Shown here in pieces: positions 16,889 to 24,877 of a stretch of 64,000 nucleotides of DNA (the stretch's first letter is position 1; every line of letters starts with the position of its first letter). Both the position numbers and the translations under genes were made by a program. The DNA is from Prochlorococcus sp. AG-402-K14 (GTDB taxonomy: Bacteria > Cyanobacteriota > Cyanobacteriia > PCC-6307 > Cyanobiaceae), in NCBI GenBank assembly GCA_003216815.1, contig QCIG01000005.1, positions 1 through 64,000 of the forward strand, in the 5' to 3' direction. Under the pieces are notes generated by a model, which was given only the letters and a program-made list of their open reading frames with translations, made no database searches and was not told the origin of the DNA.

Positions 16889-17095
16889 ATGATCAACAGT
16901 ACCTATTTATATTTCTTTTTTATTTTACTCGCTGTTTGCTTTCTCATTTATTTATTTATTAATTTCAGACCTGTCAATAATGAAATTAACAATAAAATCC
17001 TTTTAAAAAATTTATTAGAAGGTTTAGAAATGGAATTACCTGAAGAGTTGAAAGCTTTAGATAATTCTTCTACAGATCCTCAAAAATTATCATAG
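16889..17095 (+). CDS. small membrane-anchored protein, function unknown
   Basis: 68 residues: an N-terminal helix (TYLYFFFILLAVCFLIYLFINF, about 4-25) and an acidic soluble tail LLKNLLEGLEMELPEELKALDNSS. Single-span, tail in the cytoplasm or lumen not decidable. No family was recognised. Followed 19 bases later by another small ORF on the same strand. Confidence 0.55.
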   Translation: MINSTYLYFFFILLAVCFLIYLFINFRPVNNEINNKILLKNLLEGLEMELPEELKALDNSSTDPQKLS

Positions 17096-17114
17096 TTTTC
17101 TCTGATTTAATCTA

Positions 17115-17285
17115 ATGTCCAAGTTTAACTTTGATGATACAGAAACTTCTGGTATTTGGTGGTCTACTAACGTTTCTATTCGAGACTCGTGTGTAGAGCT
17201 TAAGGAGGATACAAGTTGTGATGATAGTGATATCGTCGAACTGCTTAGAACAATTGCAAAATCAATTGAAGTGAATGGTTTATAA
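17115..17285 (+). CDS. 56-residue soluble protein
   Basis: Below the track cut-off: MSKFNFDDTETSGIWWSTNVSIRDSCVELKEDTSCDDSDIVELLRTIAKSIEVNGL. Acidic with two cysteines and no membrane segment; the end forms a likely helix. The good codon use and spacing from the preceding small gene suggest an operon of two. No family was recognised. Confidence 0.6.
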   Translation: MSKFNFDDTETSGIWWSTNVSIRDSCVELKEDTSCDDSDIVELLRTIAKSIEVNGL

Positions 17286-17313
17286 GTTTATATTTACCGA
17301 ATGTTTCCAATTA

Positions 17314-18357
17314 TTATTTATCCCATTGTAGTTTCCATTGAGAGGCTTTCCATTGGCTTGACCACGATTTTTGTGTCTTATTCTGTTTTTCAAGTTTTAC
17401 CTTAAGCCAGTCTTTAAGAGATGTAGGTACAATATTTAACTCATTTTGTATAGCTTTAAGTTTGTTCATATCTGCTCCATACCCTGATCTTTCAATCCAA
17501 TCTGCCATAACACCTATGTCGTATTCCAAAAACTTAATTGCTATTCTCGGTATCATCAAATAATTGGCTTTATGACCTTCTGAAGAAACTATTCTTTGTA
17601 GTGTCCTGGCCATTTCAAGCCCTGTTAGCTCCTCACCAGCAATATCAATAGATTGATTTTTATATTTATCTGGTTTTGATAAAACACCTCTTACCCATTT
17701 ACCTATATCCTCAACTGCGATTGTTTGCCACTTGAAATTCTCGCCAATTATTCCAGGGAATATTTTTTTCGAGATAGTGTAGCCAGGTATTTTATTTTCA
17801 AAATTTTCAAAGTAACTGACTGGTCTTAAGATAGTAGTTATTTTATTTAAATTTAATTTTTCTATATATTGTTCTATATCCCATTTACTCGAAAAATGTC
17901 CTGGAGCAGGATCATTTTTTAGAGGATCTTTTGCTTTGCTAATTGAGCTAAATATAAAATGTTTTAATTTTCCTTTCTCGTATTCATTTTTAACTTGATT
18001 TATCAAGTTAAAACCCTGCTCCATTTCGTAAGACCTGACAATGCTTCCTCTAAATAATTTCCAACCTTTTGTAGGAGTTGTATTACCAAAAATTGCGTCT
18101 GCGCCTTTAAAAGCTTTCTTGAGGCTTTCTGGATCCAATAAATCTCCTTGCACTATTTCAACGTTGTTTAGAGATTGAAGCTCTAGAGCTGTTGAACTTT
18201 TGATATTTCTTGTGATCGCACGTATGTGGTATTTGTTTGTTTTGCATAATTCTTTTACTACGCCCATACCTTGTCGACTTGTAGCCATGGTTACTGCTAT
18301 GACAGCATTTCTGTTTGCTTCTGATTCGACAATTCCACCTTGTTCAATCACTACCAA
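17314..18357 (-). CDS. NmrA-like NAD(P)-binding (atypical SDR) protein
   Basis: 347 residues. The N-terminal region VIAVTMATSRQGMGVVKELCK is in the place of the Rossmann GxxGxxG loop. Later motifs include VQGDLLDPESLKKAFKGADAIFG, FIFSSISKAKD and ILRPVSYFENF, which give the NmrA/atypical SDR pattern. Such proteins bind NAD(P) and act as reductases or redox sensors. The glycine loop is unusual (TMATSRQGMG rather than GATGxxG). The C-terminal tail is rich in W/Q/K. The substrate is unknown. Confidence 0.8.
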   Translation of the reverse strand: MVVIEQGGIVESEANRNAVIAVTMATSRQGMGVVKELCKTNKYHIRAITRNIKSSTALELQSLNNVEIVQGDLLDPESLKKAFKGADAIFGNTTPTKGWKLFRGSIVRSYEMEQGFNLINQVKNEYEKGKLKHFIFSSISKAKDPLKNDPAPGHFSSKWDIEQYIEKLNLNKITTILRPVSYFENFENKIPGYTISKKIFPGIIGENFKWQTIAVEDIGKWVRGVLSKPDKYKNQSIDIAGEELTGLEMARTLQRIVSSEGHKANYLMIPRIAIKFLEYDIGVMADWIERSGYGADMNKLKAIQNELNIVPTSLKDWLKVKLEKQNKTQKSWSSQWKASQWKLQWDK

Positions 18358-18576
18358 ATAACCAATTTCTTAAGGAATGTAAATCATAGGTGAATTTATG
18401 TAAAGGTGTTGAGCTTTTCTTGTGAGAACTATATTTTTTTAGCTAAGAAATCTATTACTAATTTATGAGTTGGTGTTCATTTCTTCAATCTGAAGCCTTT
18501 CGTAAAGGAATGTTTTATTTGCTTCTTCAGCTTCCAAATATTGGCTATGTATTTATTAGTACTAAGTTTGATCACT

Positions 18577-18777
18577 ATGGCAAATGAAGTTCTTGCTGAA
18601 ATTGATCGAAGAAACATTATTTTTGATGTTGTCGACGGTATTCCTCCATCAGGGGATGAATCCGATGAAATTAGATCATTCCGTTCTAAAATAGAGGCTG
18701 ATAATTTGATGCTTGAATATTCAGCCGAGGAGTTAGGTTTTAATAATGTGTTGTTTGAATACCTTAGTCAGGGATAA
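18577..18777 (+). CDS. small acidic soluble protein
   Basis: The track starts at TTG 18541; the ATG at 18577 (MANEVLAEIDRRNIIFDVVDGIPPSGDESDEIRSFRSKIEADNLMLEYSAEELGF...) removes a hydrophobic lead and is more likely, giving 66 residues. Acidic and helical. No family was recognised. Confidence 0.55.
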   Translation: MANEVLAEIDRRNIIFDVVDGIPPSGDESDEIRSFRSKIEADNLMLEYSAEELGFNNVLFEYLSQG

Positions 18778-18799
18778 ACGGTTTCTCTATTTTGAAAAA

Positions 18800-19201
18800 T
18801 TAATCTAGGCCTTGGAATAATTCTTTGTGTACTGCAAAAGTATGGTATAAGCATGTCCCGTTTTCTGGAGATAATCGTTCCCCGTCTTTATTCCATGCTA
18901 ATGAACAAACAAGTTCTCCGTCCCATTTAACTTTATGCTCATTAATTTCTTTGGACCACATCCTGACACTATTAAAGTGCTCAGGCATATATTTACCAAC
19001 CTTTCTGCAAATTTCACATAGTAATGATAAAACTGGTGGCTTCGAATCTAATTTCAGATCTTTAGTAAGTGACGGCTGAGTAAATACACCAACATATCTA
19101 ATGTGATCAATAATTTTTTGTTCTTTATTATTTAACTTAGCTTTTTTACAGGCTTCATCAAATTCAGTGACTGGTGTTATTGGACGCAAATTAGAATTCA
19201 C
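18800..19201 (-). CDS. conserved hypothetical soluble protein
   Basis: 133 residues: MNSNLRPITPVTEFDEACKKAKLNNKEQKIIDHIRYVGVFTQPSLTKDLKLDSKPPVLSLLCEICRKVG...LVCSLAWNKDGERLSPENGTCLYHTFAVHKELFQGLD. The first half resembles a winged-helix-like pattern (NNKEQKIIDHIRYVG...LTKDLKL). Four cysteines are spread along it. I recall similar proteins in picocyanobacteria without a function. Convergent with the upstream acidic gene, 22 bases away. Confidence 0.7.
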   Translation of the reverse strand: MNSNLRPITPVTEFDEACKKAKLNNKEQKIIDHIRYVGVFTQPSLTKDLKLDSKPPVLSLLCEICRKVGKYMPEHFNSVRMWSKEINEHKVKWDGELVCSLAWNKDGERLSPENGTCLYHTFAVHKELFQGLD

Positions 19202-19515
19202 CTCTGACTATTAAATTATCTTTTATTACCTTATATTAACAAACTTTATTCTTTTTTTTATATTATGCTCAACGGCTATTGGATATTAATTTATATTTTT
19301 TCATTTTTATCTTTGAATTTTTCGAATAAATGATTCTATTCGACTAAGACAGTTTGGTTACCTTTCATTAATTTGAGATTAAGCGAGAGCTCTTCATGAT
19401 TCTCTTTCAAAACTCAGTCATAGCTTACTTTAGCCACAGTTAAATGTTACAAATTAAAATATCAATGGTCATATTCCCTGATGACTGGTATTTATATTGG
19501 GTCTTACTAAAGAAC
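19202..19515. other. intergenic stretch, nothing identified
   Basis: About 310 bases separating divergent genes. The track's longer start (19444) for the downstream peptide lies here, but that extension does not match its paralogue. No RNA or terminator was seen. Confidence 0.35.
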
Positions 19516-19665
19516 ATGCTTCCTTTAACTTTCGCTGGACTACTAAGTACACCAGCTCCTACTGCACCAATCGTAGGTATCGCATTTATGGCCTTATTTG
19601 GAATTATGGCTGTCGTAGTTGGTCCTAATTACGATGGTTTTAATGATCCAAATACATCTAAATAA
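19516..19665 (+). CDS. 49-residue TPAPTA membrane peptide (copy 1)
   Basis: The track ORF starts at 19444, but a paralogous peptide 300 bases downstream fixes the start at the internal ATG: MLPLTFAGLLSTPAPTAPIVGIAFMALFGIMAVVVGPNYDGFNDPNTSK. The conserved features are an N-terminal TPAPTA, one membrane helix (about 18-36) and GPNYDG after it, with a short polar tail. It is a single-span miniprotein, plausibly of the thylakoid or plasma membrane. No named subunit was recognised. A hairpin terminator follows (19688-19725). Confidence 0.7.
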   Translation: MLPLTFAGLLSTPAPTAPIVGIAFMALFGIMAVVVGPNYDGFNDPNTSK

Positions 19666-19687
19666 TTAGATTATCTAGCTGAATTAG

Positions 19688-19725
19688 GTGGGTTGATATG
19701 TTTCGCATGTTATCCCACTTTTTTT
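19688..19725 (+). terminator. intrinsic terminator of TPAPTA peptide 1
   Basis: GTGGGTTGATATG / CATGTTATCCCAC form a 13-pair stem with one mismatch and two G-T pairs around TTTCG, followed by TTTTTTT. It ends the upstream peptide's transcript and separates it from copy 2. Confidence 0.8.
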
Positions 19726-19960
19726 ATGTTTAAAAAAAAATGCATAAGTTAATGAAATGATTCCTTCATAATTCATCCTTTTGAAATCTTATGTGTACGA
19801 TTAAAAATAACTATGTATAGAATATTTTCTGGGGTTTATACAATAGTTTCTTATGTGTGTATCAAAATGTCTATTTCAATTTTTTTGATTCAAAACCAGT
19901 AACTAATTAAATAATTTATTCCATTTTTCTGCTATTTATAACTAGCTTTATTTATCTTTT

Positions 19961-20110
19961 ATGGGCAATTTGTTATTTGCTGGCCTTACTAGTACCCCAG
20001 CCCCTACGGCAGTCCTGGTTGGTGTAGCATCTATTGCATTATTTGCAATTGTTGGATTAATGGTTGGTCCTGACTACGATGGGATGAATGCACCAGAGGT
20101 GAAAAAGTAG
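19961..20110 (+). CDS. 49-residue TPAPTA membrane peptide (copy 2)
   Basis: Below the track cut-off: MGNLLFAGLTSTPAPTAVLVGVASIALFAIVGLMVGPDYDGMNAPEVKK. It is the same length as copy 1 and matches at (F)AGL(L/T)STPAPTA, V/IG(I/V)A, and GP(N/D)YDG(F/M)N, with one helix between. A tandem paralogue on the same strand with a separate terminator, so each has its own transcript. No named family was recognised. It is followed by a 22-bp perfect hairpin. Confidence 0.75.
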   Translation: MGNLLFAGLTSTPAPTAVLVGVASIALFAIVGLMVGPDYDGMNAPEVKK

Positions 20111-20133
20111 ATAGTATATAATTTTTTCAAATT

Positions 20134-20180
20134 AAAAATAACTAAGAAAAATAATTATATTATTTTTCTTAGTTATTTTT
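20134..20180. terminator. 22-bp perfect-stem bidirectional terminator overlapping a gene end
   Basis: AAAAATAACTAAGAAAAATAAT / ATTATTTTTCTTAGTTATTTTT is a 22-bp perfect inverted repeat with a 3-nt loop. The arms are A-rich on the left and T-rich on the right, so it can terminate transcription from either side. It follows TPAPTA peptide 2, and its right arm contains the last codons and stop of the opposing P-loop gene (stop at 20169). Confidence 0.85.
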
Positions 20181-20780
20181 AATGTTATGTAAATTATTAA
20201 CTAATTTTTCATAAGAAAATTCATCTGAAGGACTTAAGGTTATTACTTTATTATTATTCAAATAGTTTTTAATATTTTGATGAAATAAATACCATGACAT
20301 ATTAAATTTTTTATTGACTTCTCTACTGTTTCGCGCTCTTTCTAATTTATCTCTTTTAATTCTTCTTTTATAACAGATATCCTTTTTCTCATCACATAAA
20401 ATGTTTATAGTCTCTTGATAATTTAAGTCAAGCCTGTGCGAGAATATTCCTTCCAATATTAGGAATTGATTTTCGCCATTATAACTTATTTGGACTTTTG
20501 ATTTAGATGATTGCTTTCTTTTGAAGTCATAGTTGTAATATGTAATCAAGCTATCTTTTTTGTATATTGAGTTGAGTGTATTATCTATTTCACTCTTTTT
20601 AATACTTATAGTTCGGTCATAAATATCATATTTAAATATTGATAATATTCGAATTAATATATTATCACTATAATATGAGTCTGTTTTGATTACTATTGTA
20701 TCTTCGAATAATTTTGATAATTTATCAGTTAAATTAGACTTCCCTGATCCAGATGGACCTGTAATTATTATTGTTTTCAT
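20169..20780 (-). CDS. uridine kinase-like P-loop NTPase
   Basis: 203 residues. Walker A is ITGPSGSGKSN at residues 5-15, followed by VIKTDSYYSDN (the DSYY motif seen in uridine/pantothenate kinase-type enzymes) and LILEGIFSHRL at the Walker-B/lid region. The RRIKRDKLERARN stretch fits the lid. It is smaller and more N/K-rich than housekeeping udk, so substrate specificity is uncertain. The gene is opposed to the TPAPTA peptides, and its last codons lie within a shared terminator hairpin. Confidence 0.75.
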   Translation of the reverse strand: MKTIIITGPSGSGKSNLTDKLSKLFEDTIVIKTDSYYSDNILIRILSIFKYDIYDRTISIKKSEIDNTLNSIYKKDSLITYYNYDFKRKQSSKSKVQISYNGENQFLILEGIFSHRLDLNYQETINILCDEKKDICYKRRIKRDKLERARNSREVNKKFNMSWYLFHQNIKNYLNNNKVITLSPSDEFSYEKLVNNLHNIKNN

Positions 20781-20878
20781 TTTTTTAGAGCTTTTTATTT
20801 AATGAATATAAACATTTTTATGTTTTTGTTGAATTATTATAATAGACTTTAATTCAAATAAAGTTATGAAATTATTAT

Positions 20879-21001
20879 TTAATTTTTTTGATATTCAATT
20901 TTATTTCTTTTAAATCTATTTTCAATAAACCTTAGAACTCCTATTAAAATAGGAATATGAATAAGACCACCAAGTACAACTGTGGTTTCATTGTAGGGCA
21001 T
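20879..21001 (-). CDS. 40-residue single-span peptide
   Basis: Below the track cut-off: MPYNETTVVLGGLIHIPILIGVLRFIENRFKRNKIEYQKN. One helix (about 7-25) followed by a strongly basic tail, which places the C-terminus inside. The ATG fits a normal leader. No family was recognised, but topology and codons look real. Confidence 0.5.
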   Translation of the reverse strand: MPYNETTVVLGGLIHIPILIGVLRFIENRFKRNKIEYQKN

Positions 21002-21104
21002 TGTTAGCAAAGCATATATATTAAATATACTTTGCAAATCATTTTTTAGCTCAATATGTATCTTTTGTTTATATAGAAAAATAGCTTATTAGTATAGGTA
21101 TAAA

Positions 21105-21332
21105 TTACAATATTTCAGAAAGTTCATTTTCAAAAAACCAATTTATTTCATCGTTATTTAGTTTGACCACTAGGCCAAATTGATTTCCATCTACCATTTT
21201 ATATCCTACTAATTCGACCTCAGGATCCTTTTTAATTATTTCCAGAATATTTAGTGGTAGCCGATCTTTGACTTCGTTTATTTCAACTCTTAATAGTTGC
21301 CCTTTTTGAAGATTTCTGGAATCTTTTATCAT
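21105..21332 (-). CDS. petP: PetP-like (DUF2862) cytochrome b6f-associated protein
   Basis: 75 residues with KGQLLRVEINEVKDRLP...LVGYKMVDGNQFGLVVKLNNDEINWFFENELSEIL. This matches the SH3-like PetP pattern (GQxVRVxxVxDR...GxxxxFKxTDGSGxGxxVxxxDxxxxWFFExEL). PetP is a peripheral cytosolic subunit of the cyanobacterial cytochrome b6f complex that tunes electron transport. I read the match by eye; NdhS is a similar SH3 protein, but the WFFENEL ending favours PetP. Not in a photosynthetic operon here; flanked by a small peptide and a DUF1330 gene. Confidence 0.7.
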   Translation of the reverse strand: MIKDSRNLQKGQLLRVEINEVKDRLPLNILEIIKKDPEVELVGYKMVDGNQFGLVVKLNNDEINWFFENELSEIL

Positions 21333-21372
21333 GATTAGCCGTTCTTATTATTCAATTATAATGAAGATTCAT

Positions 21373-21663
21373 TTATCCGATTATTGATAGCGATAATTGA
21401 TTTTCAATTCCACTATATTTAATGTATTCTTGGAACTCAGAAGAATTAAAGGCTTTTTGTGCAGCAGCTTTCGATTCAAATTCAACAATTACTCCTAGTT
21501 GCCCACCATCCCATTCGTTTAAATCTGAATTTTGGTTAACATCTTTAGCAATTATTGTTCCGCCAACGGATCTAAGCCATGGAACAACAGTTTTTACGTA
21601 TTCTATGAATTGTGCTGTGCTTTCGATTTTGGCCTGCTTAAGCCAATAGCCTTTTGCTCCCAT
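21373..21663 (-). CDS. DUF1330-family protein
   Basis: 96 residues: MGAKGYWLKQAKIESTAQFIEYVKTVVPWLRSVGGTIIAKD...LGVIVEFESKAAAQKAFNSSEFQEYI. This is the small dimeric alpha-beta-barrel (DUF1330/EthD-like) pattern, with the late VIVEFESKAAAQKAFNSSEFQ strand-helix motif. The substrate and role are unknown. The ATG start follows AAAGAGAT. Same strand as the PetP-like gene, 40 bases away. Confidence 0.8.
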   Translation of the reverse strand: MGAKGYWLKQAKIESTAQFIEYVKTVVPWLRSVGGTIIAKDVNQNSDLNEWDGGQLGVIVEFESKAAAQKAFNSSEFQEYIKYSGIENQLSLSIIG

Positions 21664-21862
21664 CTCTTTATTTTTTCTTTAGATTCTCTCACAACGTTTG
21701 CTCCTTTCTGCTAGCTGCTAAAGATTAGTTAATGTATTTAATTCATAAGTATATTTACTATTTGTATTTTTTTATCTTCTGAATTATTTCAACTGAAATT
21801 GTATTGCTGTAGATTTACATTAATAATTATTTTAGTTAGTTTATTAGATCTTTAGTAAAGTA

Positions 21863-22090
21863 CTAATTTATTGGGTTTATTGTTTCAAGTTTTGACTTTA
21901 ATTGCATTGCAAGATGTTGCCTACCAACTGCTAGTACTTTCAGTGTATCTTCGTGCATCCTTAATTGTGCATCAGCAACTTGCATCCCTTTAATGATTTC
22001 TTGCACTTCTTTAGGCAAGCTTTTAAGATCATATTTTTTATCTTCAAATGTTAGTATTGCTTCTTTTTCGCTTGATGGAGTATTTGACAT
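21863..22090 (-). CDS. small hypothetical protein (DUF6447-like)
   Basis: 75 residues: MSNTPSSEKEAILTFEDKKYDLKSLPKEVQEIIKGMQVADAQLRMHEDTLKVLAVGRQHLAMQLKSKLETINPIN. A beta hairpin (ILTFEDKKYDL) precedes a long helix pair, the layout of a small family seen in marine cyanobacteria and their phages (recollected as DUF6447). Function unknown. It lies upstream of nothing obvious and next to the ABC exporter. Confidence 0.65.
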   Translation of the reverse strand: MSNTPSSEKEAILTFEDKKYDLKSLPKEVQEIIKGMQVADAQLRMHEDTLKVLAVGRQHLAMQLKSKLETINPIN

Positions 22091-22133
22091 TCATTTAATT
22101 TATATTTCATATAATATACCATTTAATACATTT

Positions 22134-23870
22134 TTAAAAGCTCTTAATAAATTGTTTATCGCAAAGCTCTTTATATCTTCCTTGCCTGTTAATTAATTCA
22201 TTATGGTTGCCTACTTCACATACTTTGCCTTTTTCTATTACCGCAATTTTGTCTGCCTTTTGTATGGTTGATAATCTGTGAGCAATTACCAAGACTGTTC
22301 GCTTATGCATTGCCTGTTTAAGACCTTTTTGAACTGATTCTTCTGCCTCTGCATCTAAAGCACTTGTAGCTTCATCTAGTAATAGAATATTTGGATCACC
22401 AAGTAAAGCTCTTGCTATTGATATTCTCTGTAATTGACCTCCAGACAGATTACTACCTCTTTCTTCTATAAATGTTTCATAGCCATCGGGTAATTGTTCA
22501 ATAAAGGCATGAGCATTTGCAATCTTTGCAGCATTTACAATGTTTTCTCTTGTTGTTGGCCTTCCAAATCTTATCGCATCTGCAATCGTCCCTGAAAAAA
22601 TAAATGTTTTTTGGGGAACTATTCCTATTAATTTTCTTATGTAGTTGGTATTTACTTTATTTAAATTGTAGTTATCAATATATATTGATCCATTACAAGG
22701 TTCAATAAATTTTAATATTAATGAGAAGATTGTACTTTTACCTGCTCCTGATGGGCCAACTAAGGCCATTATTTTTCCACAATCTATATCTAGATTTATA
22801 TTTTTTAAAACTTCATTATTGGCATTATATGAAAAGCATACATTCTTGAATGATAATTTTCCATCTATTTTTGTCGGTATTATCCCATTCTCAGAGTTCG
22901 AAACTTCTAATGGATTAGTTGTTATTTCATTTAATCTTCTTAGTGAAGCTTGACCTTGCTTTAATTCATTGTAGTTAGTAGTTATATGACTTATTGGATC
23001 AATTAACATTATTAATGCTGTGAAATAACTACCAAAATCTTCATTCGAAATTTCACCAGTTTGTATTCTATAAGTCCCAATTGTAAGGATACTCAAAATC
23101 CCTATTACTTCTATTAATCCTACTATAGGATGCTGAAGGGCGACAAGCTTTAGCATCTTATATTTAGCCATTTTATGTAAGTTAACTTGTTTATCAAAAT
23201 CATTTTGCAACCACTCTTCTACAGCAAATGCTTTAACCATCGCTAGACCTTGAATTGCCTCTGATAGCAAACCAGCTAATGAGCTGATTTTGTTTTGACT
23301 TTGTTCCGAAGCTTTTAATACTCTTCCTCCAAAATCACTTACTAATAAAGCAATTAAGGGGGCTAATATTATTGTTGCAAGTGATAAATTCCAATCAATA
23401 TATATCATGTAACCAAATACTGCTAATAATTGGAATATCGATGGAGTCGTATCTTGTATAGATTTATAAATAACTTCACCAACTCGATCAACATCTTCTG
23501 TAAGTCTGTATGCAATATCTCCAGATGAGAGTTTTTCAATAAAAAGAATATTAGTTTTTTGTAGTTTTCTGAATAGTTTTGTGCGAAGATCTTGGCTTAA
23601 TGCTAGTGCTGGTTTTGCTAGAAGACTATCTTGTAGATATTGAGCAAACTTTTGAATTATAAAAACAATTAGTGCTTGTAAAATCACAGTTAAAACTTGT
23701 TTTGTATTTCCTTGACCAATAGCCGGTATTAACTTTCCTGATAACCATGCGAGTATTGGCCAACAAATTACGTATACAAACATACTTATGCCACCTAGTG
23801 CCAATATTGGTAAATGTCCCTTTAGTCTCCCTAGCAGGTAAATAAAATTTATTTTGTTTTTTTGTTTCAT
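22134..23870 (-). CDS. ABC exporter, fused permease and ATPase (MsbA-like)
   Basis: 578 residues, the usual length for half-transporters. The N-terminal 310 residues hold about six membrane helices. The ATPase has Walker A GPSGAGKST, Q-loop VPQKTFIFS, signature LSGGQLQRISIARALL, Walker B NILLLDEATSALD and the H-loop VIAHRLS. It works as a homodimer exporting lipids, peptides or drugs; the substrate is not evident. The MsbA-like lipid exporter branch is plausible. Divergent from the S4-domain gene, 39 bases away. Confidence 0.9.
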   Translation of the reverse strand: MKQKNKINFIYLLGRLKGHLPILALGGISMFVYVICWPILAWLSGKLIPAIGQGNTKQVLTVILQALIVFIIQKFAQYLQDSLLAKPALALSQDLRTKLFRKLQKTNILFIEKLSSGDIAYRLTEDVDRVGEVIYKSIQDTTPSIFQLLAVFGYMIYIDWNLSLATIILAPLIALLVSDFGGRVLKASEQSQNKISSLAGLLSEAIQGLAMVKAFAVEEWLQNDFDKQVNLHKMAKYKMLKLVALQHPIVGLIEVIGILSILTIGTYRIQTGEISNEDFGSYFTALIMLIDPISHITTNYNELKQGQASLRRLNEITTNPLEVSNSENGIIPTKIDGKLSFKNVCFSYNANNEVLKNINLDIDCGKIMALVGPSGAGKSTIFSLILKFIEPCNGSIYIDNYNLNKVNTNYIRKLIGIVPQKTFIFSGTIADAIRFGRPTTRENIVNAAKIANAHAFIEQLPDGYETFIEERGSNLSGGQLQRISIARALLGDPNILLLDEATSALDAEAEESVQKGLKQAMHKRTVLVIAHRLSTIQKADKIAVIEKGKVCEVGNHNELINRQGRYKELCDKQFIKSF

Positions 23871-23908
23871 TCCATCAAACTATAAATGTTTAATTTAAAA
23901 GTACTTAA

Positions 23909-24127
23909 ATGAAATTAGATCAATTTCTAAAATTTATTGGAATCGTTCAGACTGGAGGTGAAGCCAAAATGATTATAAAATCAGGTAAAATATCAGTAAA
24001 TGGCATAGTGGAAAATCGAAGAGGTAGGAAATTAATTGATGGTGATCAAATTATTTTTGCAAATGAAACATACATTGTTCCAAATTCTGATCCTCTAGGC
24101 CGTAAGTTGGCAAGAAGCGAAAAATGA
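23909..24127 (+). CDS. S4 RNA-binding domain protein (YaaA/RlbA-like)
   Basis: 72 residues: MKLDQFLKFIGIVQTGGEAKMIIKSGKISVNGIVENRRGRKLIDGDQIIF. The S4 domain core is complete (LDQFLKF..., GGEAKMII..G.I.VNG..E.RRGRKL..GD.I). Stand-alone S4 proteins bind structured RNA, often with the ribosome. It ends 9 bases before the GTG start of tpiA and is probably co-transcribed. Confidence 0.85.
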   Translation: MKLDQFLKFIGIVQTGGEAKMIIKSGKISVNGIVENRRGRKLIDGDQIIFANETYIVPNSDPLGRKLARSEK

Positions 24128-24136
24128 GGAGCTAGC

Positions 24137-24877
24137 GTGCGTAAACCGGTCATCGCAGGTAATTGGAAGATGAACATGACATGTGCCGAAGCGATTGAGT
24201 ACATGCAGGTATTAATCCCATTATTGAAAGATATACCAAAAAAAGGTAGGGAGGTTGTTATTGCTCCTCCATTTACAGCCCTATATCCTCTCTCTAAGTT
24301 TATTAATGGAAAAAGCGATCATATTACTTTGTCTAGTCAAAATGTTCATTGGGAGGATAGTGGGGCTTATACAGCCGAGGTTTCACCCGTAATGCTCAAT
24401 GAGCTTGCTGTTAAATGTGCAATTGTTGGACATAGTGAGCCTAGAAAATATTTTAGTGAAAGTGATGAACAAATTAATAAGAGAGCCCAATCCGCTCAAG
24501 ATCATCAATTAATTCCAATTGTCTGTGTTGGAGAAACTGATCAACAAAGAGAACTAGGTGAAGCTGAAAGAGTTATTCGTAGACAAATTGATCAAGGTCT
24601 TGAAGGGATTGATGTTAAAAGGTTAATTGTCGCTTATGAGCCTATTTGGGCAATTGGTACCGGCAAAACATGTGAAGCAAACGAAGCAAATAGAATTTGC
24701 GGTCTTATTCGTAAATGGATTGGTTTCGATGACGTGATTATTCAATATGGTGGATCAGTAAAATCAAATAATATTGATGAGATTATGTCTATGTCAGATA
24801 TTGATGGTGTATTGGTTGGTGGAGCCTCTCTAGATCCTACAAATTTTGCAAGAATTGCTAACTACGAATCAATCTAA
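24137..24877 (+). CDS. tpiA: triosephosphate isomerase
   Basis: 246 residues, normal length. N-terminal [12 protein letters not shown], the active-site loop [10 protein letters not shown] (His at about 95), catalytic [13 protein letters not shown] (Glu about 166) and the phosphate loop YGGSVKS are present. It interconverts DHAP and GAP in the Calvin cycle and glycolysis. HSEPR replaces the usual HSERR; both are compatible with the His/Glu chemistry. The start is GTG at 24137. Overlaps the start of folP by 32 bases. Confidence 0.95.
   Translation: MRKPVIAGNWKMNMTCAEAIEYMQVLIPLLKDIPKKGREVVIAPPFTALYPLSKFINGKSDHITLSSQNVHWEDSGAYTAEVSPVMLNELAVKCAIVGHSEPRKYFSESDEQINKRAQSAQDHQLIPIVCVGETDQQRELGEAERVIRRQIDQGLEGIDVKRLIVAYEPIWAIGTGKTCEANEANRICGLIRKWIGFDDVIIQYGGSVKSNNIDEIMSMSDIDGVLVGGASLDPTNFARIANYESI

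Noticed and set aside
19813-19902. 29-codon plus-strand ORF between the TPAPTA peptides
   Set aside because: Short, no motif; lies in the region that should hold the promoter of copy 2.
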